Shown in pieces: positions 51,501-58,580 of a DNA stretch of 64,000 bases (the stretch's first letter is position 1; each line of letters begins with the position of its first letter). The notes below the pieces were generated by a model. It made no database searches and had not been told where the DNA came from. It was given only the letters and a program-made list of their open reading frames with translations. Source of the DNA: Brasilonema sennae CENA114 (lineage in GTDB: Bacteria; Cyanobacteriota; Cyanobacteriia; Cyanobacteriales; Nostocaceae). The translations under genes and the position numbers were made by a program. The DNA lies in NCBI RefSeq assembly GCF_006968745.1, contig NZ_CP030118.1, positions 6,592,284 to 6,656,283 on the forward strand. The letters run 5' to 3'.

Positions 51501-52566
51501 GCTACCTTGGTATCGCCTGCTGGGAGCAAAGCTAGGATGGCGGGCAGAAATCTCTACACCATCCTCTTTGGTTCCGGATTTAGTGACAATCGGCGATGAA
51601 AGCTTTATTGCAGATGGTGTGATTATGGGTGTACCCAGAGTTGAGTGTGGACGCATACATTTGCAATCAACAAAGATTGGTAAGCGTGCCTTCATTGGTA
51701 ACAGTGCTTTACTACCAGCAGGCGTGATCATTGGCGATGACACCCTCATTGGCTGTATGTCTGTTACTCCCGCTGATAAAAGCTTAGTTGCTAAACCCGA
51801 TACCTCCTGGTTCGGTTCCCCAGCCATTAACCTACCACAACGGCAAGTTGTCCAGGGTTTTTCAGTGGAATCGACCTACAAGCCACCGATGAGTTTGGTG
51901 CTGCAACGCATGAGCTTTGAGGCAGTTCGAGTGCTGTTCCCTCTTAGTTGGATCGTCGTTCTAAGTTCAGTACTTATTGATACAATGATTACGCTGAACG
52001 ATGATTGGGATGAATCAGCATTGATACTCATGTTGCCGTTCCTCTATCTCGGTTTTGGACTAGTAGCCACGGCGATCACTATCATTGCTAAATGGCTAAT
52101 TATCGGTCGGTATAAATCGACAGAACGTCCTTTATGGTCGAATTTCGTGTTTCGCTCGGAACTAGTTACTTGTATCCATGAAACCCTGGCAGTTCCCTTA
52201 CTGGTGGATATGCTGCGAGGCACTCCCTTTATTAACTGGTATTTGCGCTTAATGGGCTGCAAAATTGGTAAACAGGTTTACACCGATACCACCGATATCA
52301 CCGAATTTGACACAATAGAGGTTGGGAATGATGTCGCACTCAATAGTAATTGTGGTTTGCAAACCCACCTGTTTGAAGACCGTGTAATGAAGATATCAAC
52401 CGTGACTATTGGCGATCGCTGTTCGGTAGGCAGTGGTGCGATCGTTCTCTACGATACTGTCATGGAACCCGATTCCAACCTGGGCAATCTGTCCATGCTG
52501 ATGAAAGGCGAATCCCTACCTGCTAGTACCTCTTGGGTGGGTTCACCTGCCCGGATTGCTGAGTAG
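48574..52566 (+). CDS. Pls-type single-module NRPS (A-PCP-membrane/beta-helix repeats)
   Basis: 1330 residues. Residues about 40-540 are an adenylation domain: LCYIIYTSGSTGRPKGVAV (A3), FDFSIEEIW (A4), NTYGPTETTV (A5), YRTGDLGR (A7), GRIDTQVKIRGYRIEL (A8), LPNGKADR (A10). A carrier domain follows with FLDLGGHSLL, Ser576 bearing phosphopantetheine. The rest has about six membrane helices alternating with three hexapeptide beta-helix domains, each ending near a GSPA motif. This is the layout of epsilon-poly-L-lysine synthetase (Pls) and relatives, which join one amino acid into an isopeptide homopolymer without condensation or thioesterase domains. The A4 Glu may favour a basic substrate; this is inference. 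An M55 peptidase gene follows. Confidence 0.88.
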   Translation: MENKYSKFNTQQYSKTNDSINTQFYKLGKPPQRLHYFFETQCDANPDITALICDTERLSYAELDARANQLANYLLRRGIRSGSRVGILLERSVNTYVTLLAILKCGAAFVPLDPSFPQDRIAFIAENASLNLLVTTSQFVDITAGVCCQVLLLDAVAGAIAIQPANRIAIADSVDELCYIIYTSGSTGRPKGVAVNHSSICNFLTVCTPIYGVTCGDRVYQGMILAFDFSIEEIWPTFIVGATLVAGPTNHRRLGSELTDFLIEHAITVMYCVPTLLATIDRDLPLLRTLIVGGEACPQYLVERWSRPERRMLNTYGPTETTVTALWTELFPDQPVTIGKPLPTYSVYILDEQLHPVPSGEAGEICIGGIGVAQGYVNLPEQTAAKFVCDPFEQNDPQARLYRTGDLGRVTPNDEIEYLGRIDTQVKIRGYRIELTEIETVLLETPDVENAIVSLVSISTTVEELVAYITLRVPVADSEELKNRLHTVLRHRLPSYMVPAFIEILDTIPTLPNGKADRSKLPAPTQRMQRQHRSDQTLPVTLSKQESAIANIWQKLFPHAQISIKDDFFLDLGGHSLLAASLVSQLREQPEFSHVSMLDVYQCPTIAGLATRLTQQTALPNVPTAPLPFHRTSRKRYLRSVTVQALGLIVILFCFALQWLLPYLTYTWMQENDASNLQSAFLSIATLAGIIPLMLGFSIVAKWLLLGQVKPGKYPLWGSFYLRWWFVKNLLSITPLHFLSGTPLLNVYYRLLGAKIGTNVYLNSVNIDVPDLVSIGADSSLGYEARLLNATLEHGWLEIGSIKIGNRCFVGASAVLSQNTIIEENASLEDLSMLPPLQRIPAREVWAGSPAAKVGINESKMISRPARLRRIYFGTLQAILLLTLPILELLPILPGVEQMYSISDQKHWLLLSPLIALSFVILMALQIAALKWLIVGRVKPGSYRLDSHRYVRLWYVDKLMALSLDIIRPLYATLYLLPWYRLLGAKLGWRAEISTPSSLVPDLVTIGDESFIADGVIMGVPRVECGRIHLQSTKIGKRAFIGNSALLPAGVIIGDDTLIGCMSVTPADKSLVAKPDTSWFGSPAINLPQRQVVQGFSVESTYKPPMSLVLQRMSFEAVRVLFPLSWIVVLSSVLIDTMITLNDDWDESALILMLPFLYLGFGLVATAITIIAKWLIIGRYKSTERPLWSNFVFRSELVTCIHETLAVPLLVDMLRGTPFINWYLRLMGCKIGKQVYTDTTDITEFDTIEVGNDVALNSNCGLQTHLFEDRVMKISTVTIGDRCSVGSGAIVLYDTVMEPDSNLGNLSMLMKGESLPASTSWVGSPARIAE

Positions 52567-52683
52567 AGGGTGTAAGAGTGTAAGGGTGTAAGGGTGTAAG
52601 GGTGTAAGGGAGTAGGGGTGTAGTAGGGTGTAGGGTGGGCACTGCGTGCTACATAACCGAGGAAGATAAGAAGCAGTGCCCAC
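52567..52683. repeat. Tandem GGGTGTAA repeat and hairpin
   Basis: About five copies of GGGTGTAA (52567-52610) are followed by an 11-bp stem GTGGGCACTGC/GCAGTGCCCAC (52635-52645 with 52673-52683). The tandem unit is the inverse of that at 21666-21721. The stem resembles the one inside the 47971-48085 MITE and may terminate the synthetase transcript. Confidence 0.7.
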
Positions 52684-52716
52684 AACAATCAATTAAGATG
52701 GCAATTAAGATACTCT

Positions 52717-53514
52717 ATGAAAATCTATATCAGCGCAGATATCGAAGGAATAGCTGGAATCAGTCACTGGGATGAAGCGACGCTGGGTAAACAACAATAC
52801 GATATCTTTCAAGAGCAAATGACTCGTGAAGTCATTGCAGCATGCGAAGGAGCAATAGCTGCTGGTGCAACTGAGATTATTGTTAAAGATGCCCATGACA
52901 CAGGCAGAAATCTTGATCCCTATCGATTACCATTACCAGCACAACTTATTAGAGGATGGAGTGGTCATCCCTACAGCATGGTTCAAGAATTAAATAGCAG
53001 TTTTACTGCATTAATTTTGATTGGCTACCACTCACGGGCTGGATCTGCGAAGAATCCTCTGGCGCATACTTTGAGTGAAGACTTAAACTGTATTCTGCTC
53101 AATGATCAACCCATAGCCGAGTTCCATTTAGTAGCCATGACTGCAGCGTATGAAAAAGTTCCTGTCGTATTTGTGTCTGGAGATTCTGCTTTGTGTCAAG
53201 CTGTGAAAGTTTATGACACAAATATTGAAACAGTTAGTACTAAGAAGGGAATTGGTGAGTCAGTATGGACGATTCATCCTGAGGAAGCTGTTAAGCAAAT
53301 TCAAGCAGGTGTAGAAAGTGCATTGCAGCATCAACATCAAATTGAGGTGAAACCCTTGCCTGAGAATTTTAAGCTTGAAGTGCAATACAAGCATCCACCC
53401 GATGCTTACGAAAATTCCTTTTATCCAGGAGCAAAACTACAAGGCGAACAATCAGTTATCTTCGAGACAGATGATTGGTTCGAGGTGATACGTGCGCTTT
53501 GCTTTATTGTCTGA
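52717..53514 (+). CDS. M55-family D-aminopeptidase (DppA-like)
   Basis: 265 residues. Zinc ligands characteristic of DppA are all at the expected places: Asp8 and Glu10 in ISADIEG, His60 in KDAHDTG, His105 in GYHSRAG and Glu135 in PIAEFH. His117 in LAHTLS matches the catalytic His. M55 enzymes are decameric D-amino-acid aminopeptidases that trim D-Ala-type peptides. It follows the Pls-type synthetase by 150 bp in the same direction, so it could process or degrade the synthetase product, or recycle peptidoglycan peptides independently. Confidence 0.88.
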   Translation: MKIYISADIEGIAGISHWDEATLGKQQYDIFQEQMTREVIAACEGAIAAGATEIIVKDAHDTGRNLDPYRLPLPAQLIRGWSGHPYSMVQELNSSFTALILIGYHSRAGSAKNPLAHTLSEDLNCILLNDQPIAEFHLVAMTAAYEKVPVVFVSGDSALCQAVKVYDTNIETVSTKKGIGESVWTIHPEEAVKQIQAGVESALQHQHQIEVKPLPENFKLEVQYKHPPDAYENSFYPGAKLQGEQSVIFETDDWFEVIRALCFIV

Positions 53515-53656
53515 TTGCTTGTTGAGTGACCGAAGGTGTTGTAAATGAAGATGGGAAGTTACTTGTTTCTGGAGTTTAGACTAAGACATGCAAAAAGACC
53601 CAGCAGGGGTGAGTTAATCACAGACATAGTGAGATTATGAATAATCTAGAGTATTA

Positions 53657-54685
53657 CAGCGGTTTTCATATGAATAGACCACAATGAGCAAACCAGCCCC
53701 AAGCATCATCAGATGAGATTTGCTTAGTAACAATCAAGGGATAAATTTGGTTAAGAGCTTGGTGGGTTCGAGCTTTTGCGGTACGCAAACACTGCTTCAG
53801 TTTTGACCAGCATAATTCGATGGGGGACAAATCAGGTGAATAAGGAGGCAAAAATACAACTTTTGCACCCACAGATTCAATTACGTCTTGAATAACCTGT
53901 GCATGATGCACTGACAAATTATCCATGACTACAACTGCTCCCACCCACAATTGAGGTGCTAAAATCTCCTGAACATAGGTCAGAAATACATCGGTGTTGA
54001 CACTACCTGAAATGCTCATAGTGGCTATGAGTCCGTCTAAACTCAGTCCGCCAATTAATGATATGTTTTGTCCTCGATTTTTGGAGCAAGAATCGTACAA
54101 CCGCTCGCCACATATTGCACGACCATTGAGTCGGGTCATTCCCAAATTTATACCGGACTGATCCACAAACACCAAATTGTGGGGGTCCACGCCTAGTACC
54201 CAATCCCGATATTCAAAACGCATCCGTTCGATTCGTGGACTATCTTGTTCGCTGGCTAACGGCTGTTTTTTTTTGTGGTCAAACCCAGTTTTTGAACTGT
54301 ACGGTGCATTGTTGGCACACTGACTTGTAACCCGCGTCGCAGTGCCAAACGCTCACATAATTCTACCAATAAGGCATCTGGTTGTTCGCTCACTAACTGC
54401 TGCACTAGTGGTAAATCTTCGACTTGAATTTTAGCGATCGCTCCACCCCCGTGATGTTTTGGACTCACTTGTCCTGTATTCTCATACAGACGAATTAAGC
54501 GTTGAACAAACGATAAGCTAACCTTAAAGCGTTTGGCTAGTTGTCGTTGTGACCCTTCATTCGCTTCATAAGCATTGATCACACGTTGGCGTAGATCGGT
54601 TGAATAGGGGGCAGGCATAAGCATAAGTATTTTTACTCTTCTTATAGCTTATCAAAATTGTAGTCTACTCAATTGAAAACCGCTG
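53657..54685 (-). mobile_element. IS630-family insertion sequence
   Basis: 1029 bp flanked by TA at 53655-53656 and 54686-54687, the target duplication of IS630/Tc1 elements. Terminal inverted repeats begin CAGCGGTTTTCA and extend about 30 bp with a few mismatches (TAGACCACAAT at one end, TAGACTACAAT at the other). It encodes a frameshifted transposase. It abuts a truncated RND efflux gene, so it inserted into, or helped delete, that operon. Confidence 0.9.
53666..54624 (-). CDS. IS630 transposase, two frames joined by -1 frameshift
   Basis: Frame 1 (54624-54256, 122 codons) holds the helix-turn-helix: PYSTDLRQRVINAYEAN, QRQLAKRFKVSLSFVQRLI. Frame 2 (ending 53666; its ATG-initiated part begins at 54223) holds the DDE catalytic core: VFVDQSGINLG, VVMDNLSVHH and PYSPDLSPIELCWSKLK with both Asp and the Glu intact. 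The frames overlap at a run of nine A residues (minus strand, about 54267-54275). A -1 slip there joins KK to KQPLASEQDSP and continues into MRFEYRDW without a stop. This is the usual expression mode of IS630 elements, so it is probably functional rather than decayed. Confidence 0.85.
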
Positions 54686-54687
54686 TA

Positions 54688-54896
54688 ATGTCATAATCCG
54701 GCTCAAAAGTGATGGTAATTGTGCTATTACCGTCATTGCTGCTGGTCGAATTCATATATCTCATGCCTTCGACCCCATTAATCTGTCGCTCTAAAACCGA
54801 TGTCACGGTTTCTTCGACGATTTGGGCACTGGCTCCAACATAGTTAGCTGTGACGCTAATTTGAACGGGGCTAATGTCTGGATACTGCTCTACCTG
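54688..54896 (-). pseudogene. RND efflux pump fragment (AcrB/HAE1-type N-terminal region)
   Basis: Minus-strand reading gives VEQYPDISPVQISVTANYVG, then GASAQIVEETVTSVLERQING, VEGMRYMNSTSS and ITITFEPDYDI. This is the first periplasmic part of an RND multidrug or metal efflux transporter, about 69 residues of more than 1000. The first membrane helix (about 35 residues) is missing before VEQYP, and the right side is cut by the IS630 element at 54685. No continuation was found beyond the element. Confidence 0.85.
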
Positions 54897-55378
54897 AGTA
54901 CCGCTGTTGCATTTTTAGCTTCGGCTTGGGCGCTTTTAGCTTCTGCTTGGGCTGTTTCTAAATCAGCTTGAGTGGACTCATAAGCTGCAATTCTACTGTC
55001 AACAGAAGCTTGTTGCTGTTTTGCATCAACCTTCAAAATCGGAGTACCTTTTTTAACCCGCTCTCCTGGTCGAACAAATATCTGAGAGACTTGACCCTGA
55101 ATTCTCGGTCGCAGAGTGACAGAACGACGAGACTGAAGACTTGCAATAAACTCTGCACTTTCTTCTATAGTGGCAGTTTGCACCGTCGCAACTTGTACCT
55201 TTGTTGCCGGGGGTTGGCTAGCTGCCGTTGGAGGTGATTCCTTACCCGGAGCCAAAAACCACCAAAATCCAACACTGCCACTAACTAGCAGCAAGGCTAA
55301 CATTGTCCAGAAGCTCAGTGGTAACTTTGGGGCGAACTGACGGTTACTATTTGAAGGTCGAGACTCAGAAGATTCCAT
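54890..55378 (-). pseudogene. Truncated RND membrane-fusion (adaptor) protein
   Basis: 162 residues of an AcrA/HlyD-type adaptor: an N-terminal membrane anchor (about 22-42, FWTMLALLLVSGSVGFWWF), the lipoyl half-motif RPRIQGQVSQIFVRPGERVKKGTPILKVD, and the start of the helical hairpin (AEAKSAQAEAKNATAV). It stops at a TAG where sequence switches to the RND fragment in another frame, so the second helix, second lipoyl half and C-terminal barrel are deleted. A complete protein would be near 380-450 residues. It belonged to the copper island. Confidence 0.85.
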
Positions 55379-55452
55379 AACTCACCAACAATTAAAGCGA
55401 TGTAAAACCTAGAGAAATCAGAATGCATCAGAACTGTAGTACCAGTTCTTTG

Positions 55453-56334
55453 TTAGTTCGCCTTTACCCAAAAATCAGCTGTGACAATTTTACCATTGCG
55501 ATTGAACTGTCCCCAAAGCTTGTATAGTCCAGGTTTGGGAAAGCTGGTCACAAACTGAACTCGTCCGGGAGTTGTATCTTTTACTGCGTGAGCATGGATA
55601 TAATCAGCGGAAGTGAGCGAGGTAGATTGACGCAGAATCACCAAGTGTCCCCGTTCACCCATGTAAGGCTGTAAATCGGTGACAGGTTGATTATTAGCGC
55701 CTTTGAGATTGAACGTTACAGCAACTTCCTCACCCGCTTTCACTGTTTCGGTAGATAGCTCTAAATTGACCTTGGTGTTGGTAAATGTTTGACTACGCTT
55801 GAAGTTTATATCCGGGGAAGATGAACTGTTGCCTGGAACTTGGGTTTTGAGTGTCGAGACTTGCTGAGTCTGTCCACTAGGTTTGTAATCACTAAAGAGT
55901 GTATACCCTCCAGATTGGGGTAATTGAGCCTCGACGGTAAAACGCCCGTTGCCTTCATAACGTGGATGCAGATGATCGAAAAACCGAAGATCATCACTGA
56001 CGACGATTAAATGCATGAGTTTTTCGTGGGAAACATCAAACTTGTCGATAGGTTTCGCTGTTGCATCTTGAACGTTAATTATTAATGGGACAGGAGCATT
56101 AACTGCGACCGTTTCTGGAACCGTAAGTTTTGCTTGAATTGCTGCATTTGTTTTTGTGTCACTTGAATCATTCATCGAATGTCCTGTGTGATTTTCTGCT
56201 TGTGTTGAATGCTGATCGTTGTGTTGTTGAGCTAAAACTGCCGTTGATGATTCTTGAGCATTAGGTGATGTCGAGCAACTTTGTGCAAATAATAGAGTTG
56301 CAGTGGTCGCGAGCACAGTCATCAATATTTTCAT
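55453..56334 (-). CDS. Secreted Met/His-rich lipoprotein of the copper island
   Basis: 293 residues. A signal peptide ends at FAQSC (Cys20), so the protein is probably a lipoprotein. A His/Met/Asn-rich segment follows (HNDQHSTQAENHTGHSM), typical of copper- or silver-binding tails. Two Ig-like beta domains come next: one with KLMHLIVVSDDLRFFDHLHP, one with YMGERGHLVILRQST and FPKPGLYKLWGQF. Repeated DHLHP and HAHAV His motifs fit metal binding. It resembles FixH/YtkA-like proteins near Cu/Ag efflux genes. It lies between a copper chaperone and the efflux fragments, in the same direction. Confidence 0.7.
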   Translation of the reverse strand: MKILMTVLATTATLLFAQSCSTSPNAQESSTAVLAQQHNDQHSTQAENHTGHSMNDSSDTKTNAAIQAKLTVPETVAVNAPVPLIINVQDATAKPIDKFDVSHEKLMHLIVVSDDLRFFDHLHPRYEGNGRFTVEAQLPQSGGYTLFSDYKPSGQTQQVSTLKTQVPGNSSSSPDINFKRSQTFTNTKVNLELSTETVKAGEEVAVTFNLKGANNQPVTDLQPYMGERGHLVILRQSTSLTSADYIHAHAVKDTTPGRVQFVTSFPKPGLYKLWGQFNRNGKIVTADFWVKAN

Positions 56335-56426
56335 GAAACATTACCTGGAAGATAGTGCGAATTTCTGTAGATCAGCTATCAGCAGAGTACAAACTAATAG
56401 CTGATGGTAATATAATCAATTACAAA

Positions 56427-56624
56427 TTAAGCCGCTGATGGATAGCCTACCGACGCGATCGCTGTCTCAATCGCTGTTCTGGATGCTTGAGTTTCTACGT
56501 TAATTAATTTCGTTTTTGGGTCAGCTTGAACAATAGCGTTAGCATCAACCTTTTTAATTGCCTCAGTGATAGTTTTGGCGCAAGCAGAGCAAACCAGTTT
56601 AGGGACTTTAAGTTGTAGTGTCAT
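56427..56624 (-). CDS. HMA-domain copper chaperone
   Basis: 65 residues, a ferredoxin-like HMA domain with the metal site VCSACAKT (CxxC, about residues 12-15). It is 65% or so alike by eye to the second chaperone at 60892-61086 (VQADPKTKLxxxETQAS shared). Such CopZ/Atx1-type proteins carry Cu(I) to P-type ATPases. A MerR-type promoter lies upstream. Confidence 0.9.
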   Translation of the reverse strand: MTLQLKVPKLVCSACAKTITEAIKKVDANAIVQADPKTKLINVETQASRTAIETAIASVGYPSAA

Positions 56625-56702
56625 AGCTGTAAATAACCTTTTTTGAGATAATTTATCGTGGAGTTAGATGTGTGATTGAATAACTCCACCTCATCTAAAA
56701 TC

Positions 56703-56734
56703 ACCTGAAATCCTCTATTTAACTGGAGAGTCAA
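56703..56734 (-). promoter_or_regulatory. Putative MerR-type operator/promoter of the copper chaperone
   Basis: On the minus strand TTGACT (-35) is followed by CTCCAGTTAAATAGAG, an imperfect dyad, and about 20 bp on by TCAGGT as a weak -10. The sequence TTGACTCTCCAGT is identical to that before the second chaperone gene (61.1 kb). Over-long spacers with a dyad are the mark of MerR/CueR-regulated promoters. Confidence 0.5.
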
Positions 56735-56815
56735 GGGGGATAGAAAAAATTTTTGAATGTTTGGTGTCACCGTTCGCGCCATAGACAGTAAATAAAGATA
56801 CTCAGAGAAAAAAAG

Positions 56816-57292
56816 TTAGTTTTCGTGTCTCAAAAAGGTTAAGTCTAAGCTAGATTTTTCATCACTATGTGTGTCAGTGATCGCTTGTTCAATAATTGGA
56901 CAGATAGTACTTTCAGGTATTTCATAAACAGCTTGCCAGCCTGAAAGTAGTCGTTCTAACTCTAATTTCAAGACCTGTAGCTGTTCAATTTGGTATTCGA
57001 TTGCTGTAACTTTATCATTCAGTTTTGCTTTGATGTGGTCGCAGGGTAAATCCCCTTGGTCATGCACATCCAAAAACTCTTTAATCTCTAACAAGCTCAA
57101 TCCAAGGCTCTGGGCACGCTTGATAAAGCTTAGGCGGGTAAAAACATTTGAGTTAAATAATCGAAATCCACCCTCAGTTCGGTCCGAAGCCTTGAGCAAG
57201 CCCAGTTCTTCGTAGTAACGAATTGTTTTGATGGAAATACCACTTTCTTTAGCAACTAAACCAATTTGCTTCAGTGTTTCTTGGACTAACAT
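56816..57292 (-). CDS. MerR-family metal-responsive regulator
   Basis: 158 residues, ATG preceded by AGGAGTTAATT. The winged helix-turn-helix is at about 9-75: IGLVAKESGISIKTIRYYEE, LGLLKASDRTEGGFRLF. A dimerisation helix follows (IEYQIEQLQVLKLELERLL), then the C-terminal metal loop CPIIEQA; a further Cys is in GDLPCDHIKAKL. Likely sensor of Cu(I) or another thiophilic metal, twisting promoters with long spacers. Two such promoters were found in the island. A palindrome CATAGTTAACTATG-like sequence lies upstream of the gene. Confidence 0.9.
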   Translation of the reverse strand: MLVQETLKQIGLVAKESGISIKTIRYYEELGLLKASDRTEGGFRLFNSNVFTRLSFIKRAQSLGLSLLEIKEFLDVHDQGDLPCDHIKAKLNDKVTAIEYQIEQLQVLKLELERLLSGWQAVYEIPESTICPIIEQAITDTHSDEKSSLDLTFLRHEN

Positions 57293-57476
57293 AATTAACT
57301 CCTACTTATTAGTAAGACGTACAACAAAGGAAACCGTATAGTTAACTATGTATCTCTCTCATTTTTATGAGAAATTTGTACAAGAAAGTGTGCCCAGTGC
57401 GTTTGGGAAGGTAGTCTAGACAAAGGTATTGGTTGCTAGTTATCAAGCTCACGCTGGGCGCAGATGCTCCCGGTTT

Positions 57477-57894
57477 TCATGCTGAAATCTGCGTAGAAAA
57501 CTGCTCTGTGCGAAGAGCATTCGATGGCTCTACTTCAATCACACCGCGAAACATATTCATGCCACAGGTAAAGGCGTATTCTCCAGCTTTTTCAGGTGTG
57601 AACTCGATTGTAGTTATTTCATTCAAGGGTAGATCGGCAGCAATGCCAAAATCAGGAATCAGTACTTGAGTAAGACAACCACTAGGATCTTGACGGTTGA
57701 AAGTTAAGTTGGACTCTTTGCCCTGCTTGGACTACAATATGCTCGGGTGTGTAGTCTTTATCAACCTGAACAATAATTTTCTGAACTCCCTGTTCTACAA
57801 TGGCGTGTACAACCCCTTTTCCAGTCTTGTTCTGGTTTACAGGTGTTGTTATTGTCGGTTGAGTATCTGGGATGATTTCATGCTCTTTTGGAGA
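57477..57894 (-). pseudogene. Degraded second cupredoxin domain
   Basis: Directly after the TAA of the cupredoxin gene, the same frame continues as SPKEHEIIPDTQPTITTP, then VQVDKDYTPEHIVVQAGQRV, QLNF, after which it runs into a stop. Shifting one base gives NRQDPSGCLTQVLIPDFG, LPLNEITTIEFTPEKAGEYA and FTCGMNMFRGVIEVEPS. This is a second cupredoxin domain much like the first. So the ancestor was probably one two-domain gene. One stop (a single change from CAA would do) and one frameshift (about 57703) now cut the second domain off. Confidence 0.8.
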
Positions 57895-58434
57895 TTAAAC
57901 TTGCCCAGTTTCGACTTTAACTTCGCCCCGAAACATATTCATGCCACAGGTAAAGGTGTAAGTTCCTGGTTCGTTAGGAGTAAACTCAATAGGAGTAACT
58001 TGGTTCAGGGGTAACTCTTGGGCTATGTGGAAATCAGGAAATCGGATTTCTTCAAGGCAACTGCTGGGATCTTTGCGGTAGAAGTTGAGTCGCACTCTTT
58101 GAAGAGCATTAACTACCACTTGGCTTGGTTCATACCCACCATCAACAGTAATTGTTACCTCCTGAATGTCCTGCTTTGATTGTGCTTTTTGCGACTTTGG
58201 TTTACTCAACAGAAACCACCATAACTCCAGTGCGATCAATCCTAATCCGCCAGCAGTAACGATACCTTTTGCCCATAGGGGTTGTTCGATGCGACGGAAC
58301 TGACTTGTTTGCTTTGTTTGAGATGGTTGCATTTGTTCGTGGGACATTTGTGCAACTGCTTTGTTAGAAGCAATTCCAAACACCAATCCCAAACTCACAA
58401 CACTGCCAATGATTGCTATTGCTATTTTGTTCAT
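57895..58434 (-). CDS. Cupredoxin-domain protein of the copper island
   Basis: 179 residues. A signal peptide or first membrane helix (about 3-28) is followed by a Gln-rich spacer, a second helix (GIVTAGGLGLIALELWWFLL), then a cupredoxin domain: VTITVDGGYEPSQVVVNALQ, FYRKDPSSCLEEIRFPDF and the metal-site end YTFTCGMNMFRGEVKV with Cys and two Met. It likely binds copper on the outer face of a membrane. It is followed by a degraded second copy, so the current product is probably shorter than its ancestor. It is co-oriented with the ATPase gene. Confidence 0.87.
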   Translation of the reverse strand: MNKIAIAIIGSVVSLGLVFGIASNKAVAQMSHEQMQPSQTKQTSQFRRIEQPLWAKGIVTAGGLGLIALELWWFLLSKPKSQKAQSKQDIQEVTITVDGGYEPSQVVVNALQRVRLNFYRKDPSSCLEEIRFPDFHIAQELPLNQVTPIEFTPNEPGTYTFTCGMNMFRGEVKVETGQV

Positions 58435-58476
58435 GATTTAAACATCTCCGTAGCGCGAATGTAACTACATTGCAAG

Positions 58477-58557
58477 CTATGCTAATGCGCCGGAAATAGC
58501 TCCGAGTAAAAATCCAAATCCTGCCAAGGTTGCGAAAAATGTTACATTTTTAAGCAT
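58477..58557 (-). CDS. 26-residue hydrophobic microprotein
   Basis: A very short frame between the cupredoxin and the copper ATPase. The product is a single membrane-spanning stretch: MLKNVTFFATLAGFGFLLG then AISGALA. It has a strong ribosome-binding site, AAGGAG, 9 bases before the ATG, and lies 23 bp after the ATPase stop and 42 bp before the cupredoxin start, within the likely operon. Small one-helix proteins in metal operons can bind or stabilise the transporter. This is an inference from position and composition. Confidence 0.65.
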   Translation of the reverse strand: MLKNVTFFATLAGFGFLLGAISGALA

Positions 58558-58580
58558 CGTTCATACTCCTTGTGATTTAT

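Noticed and set aside
57433..58014. Two plus-strand frames across the cupredoxin region (57433-57669 and 57697-58014)
   Set aside because: They lie opposite recognisable minus-strand cupredoxin sequence, including the degraded second domain, and have no protein-like features.
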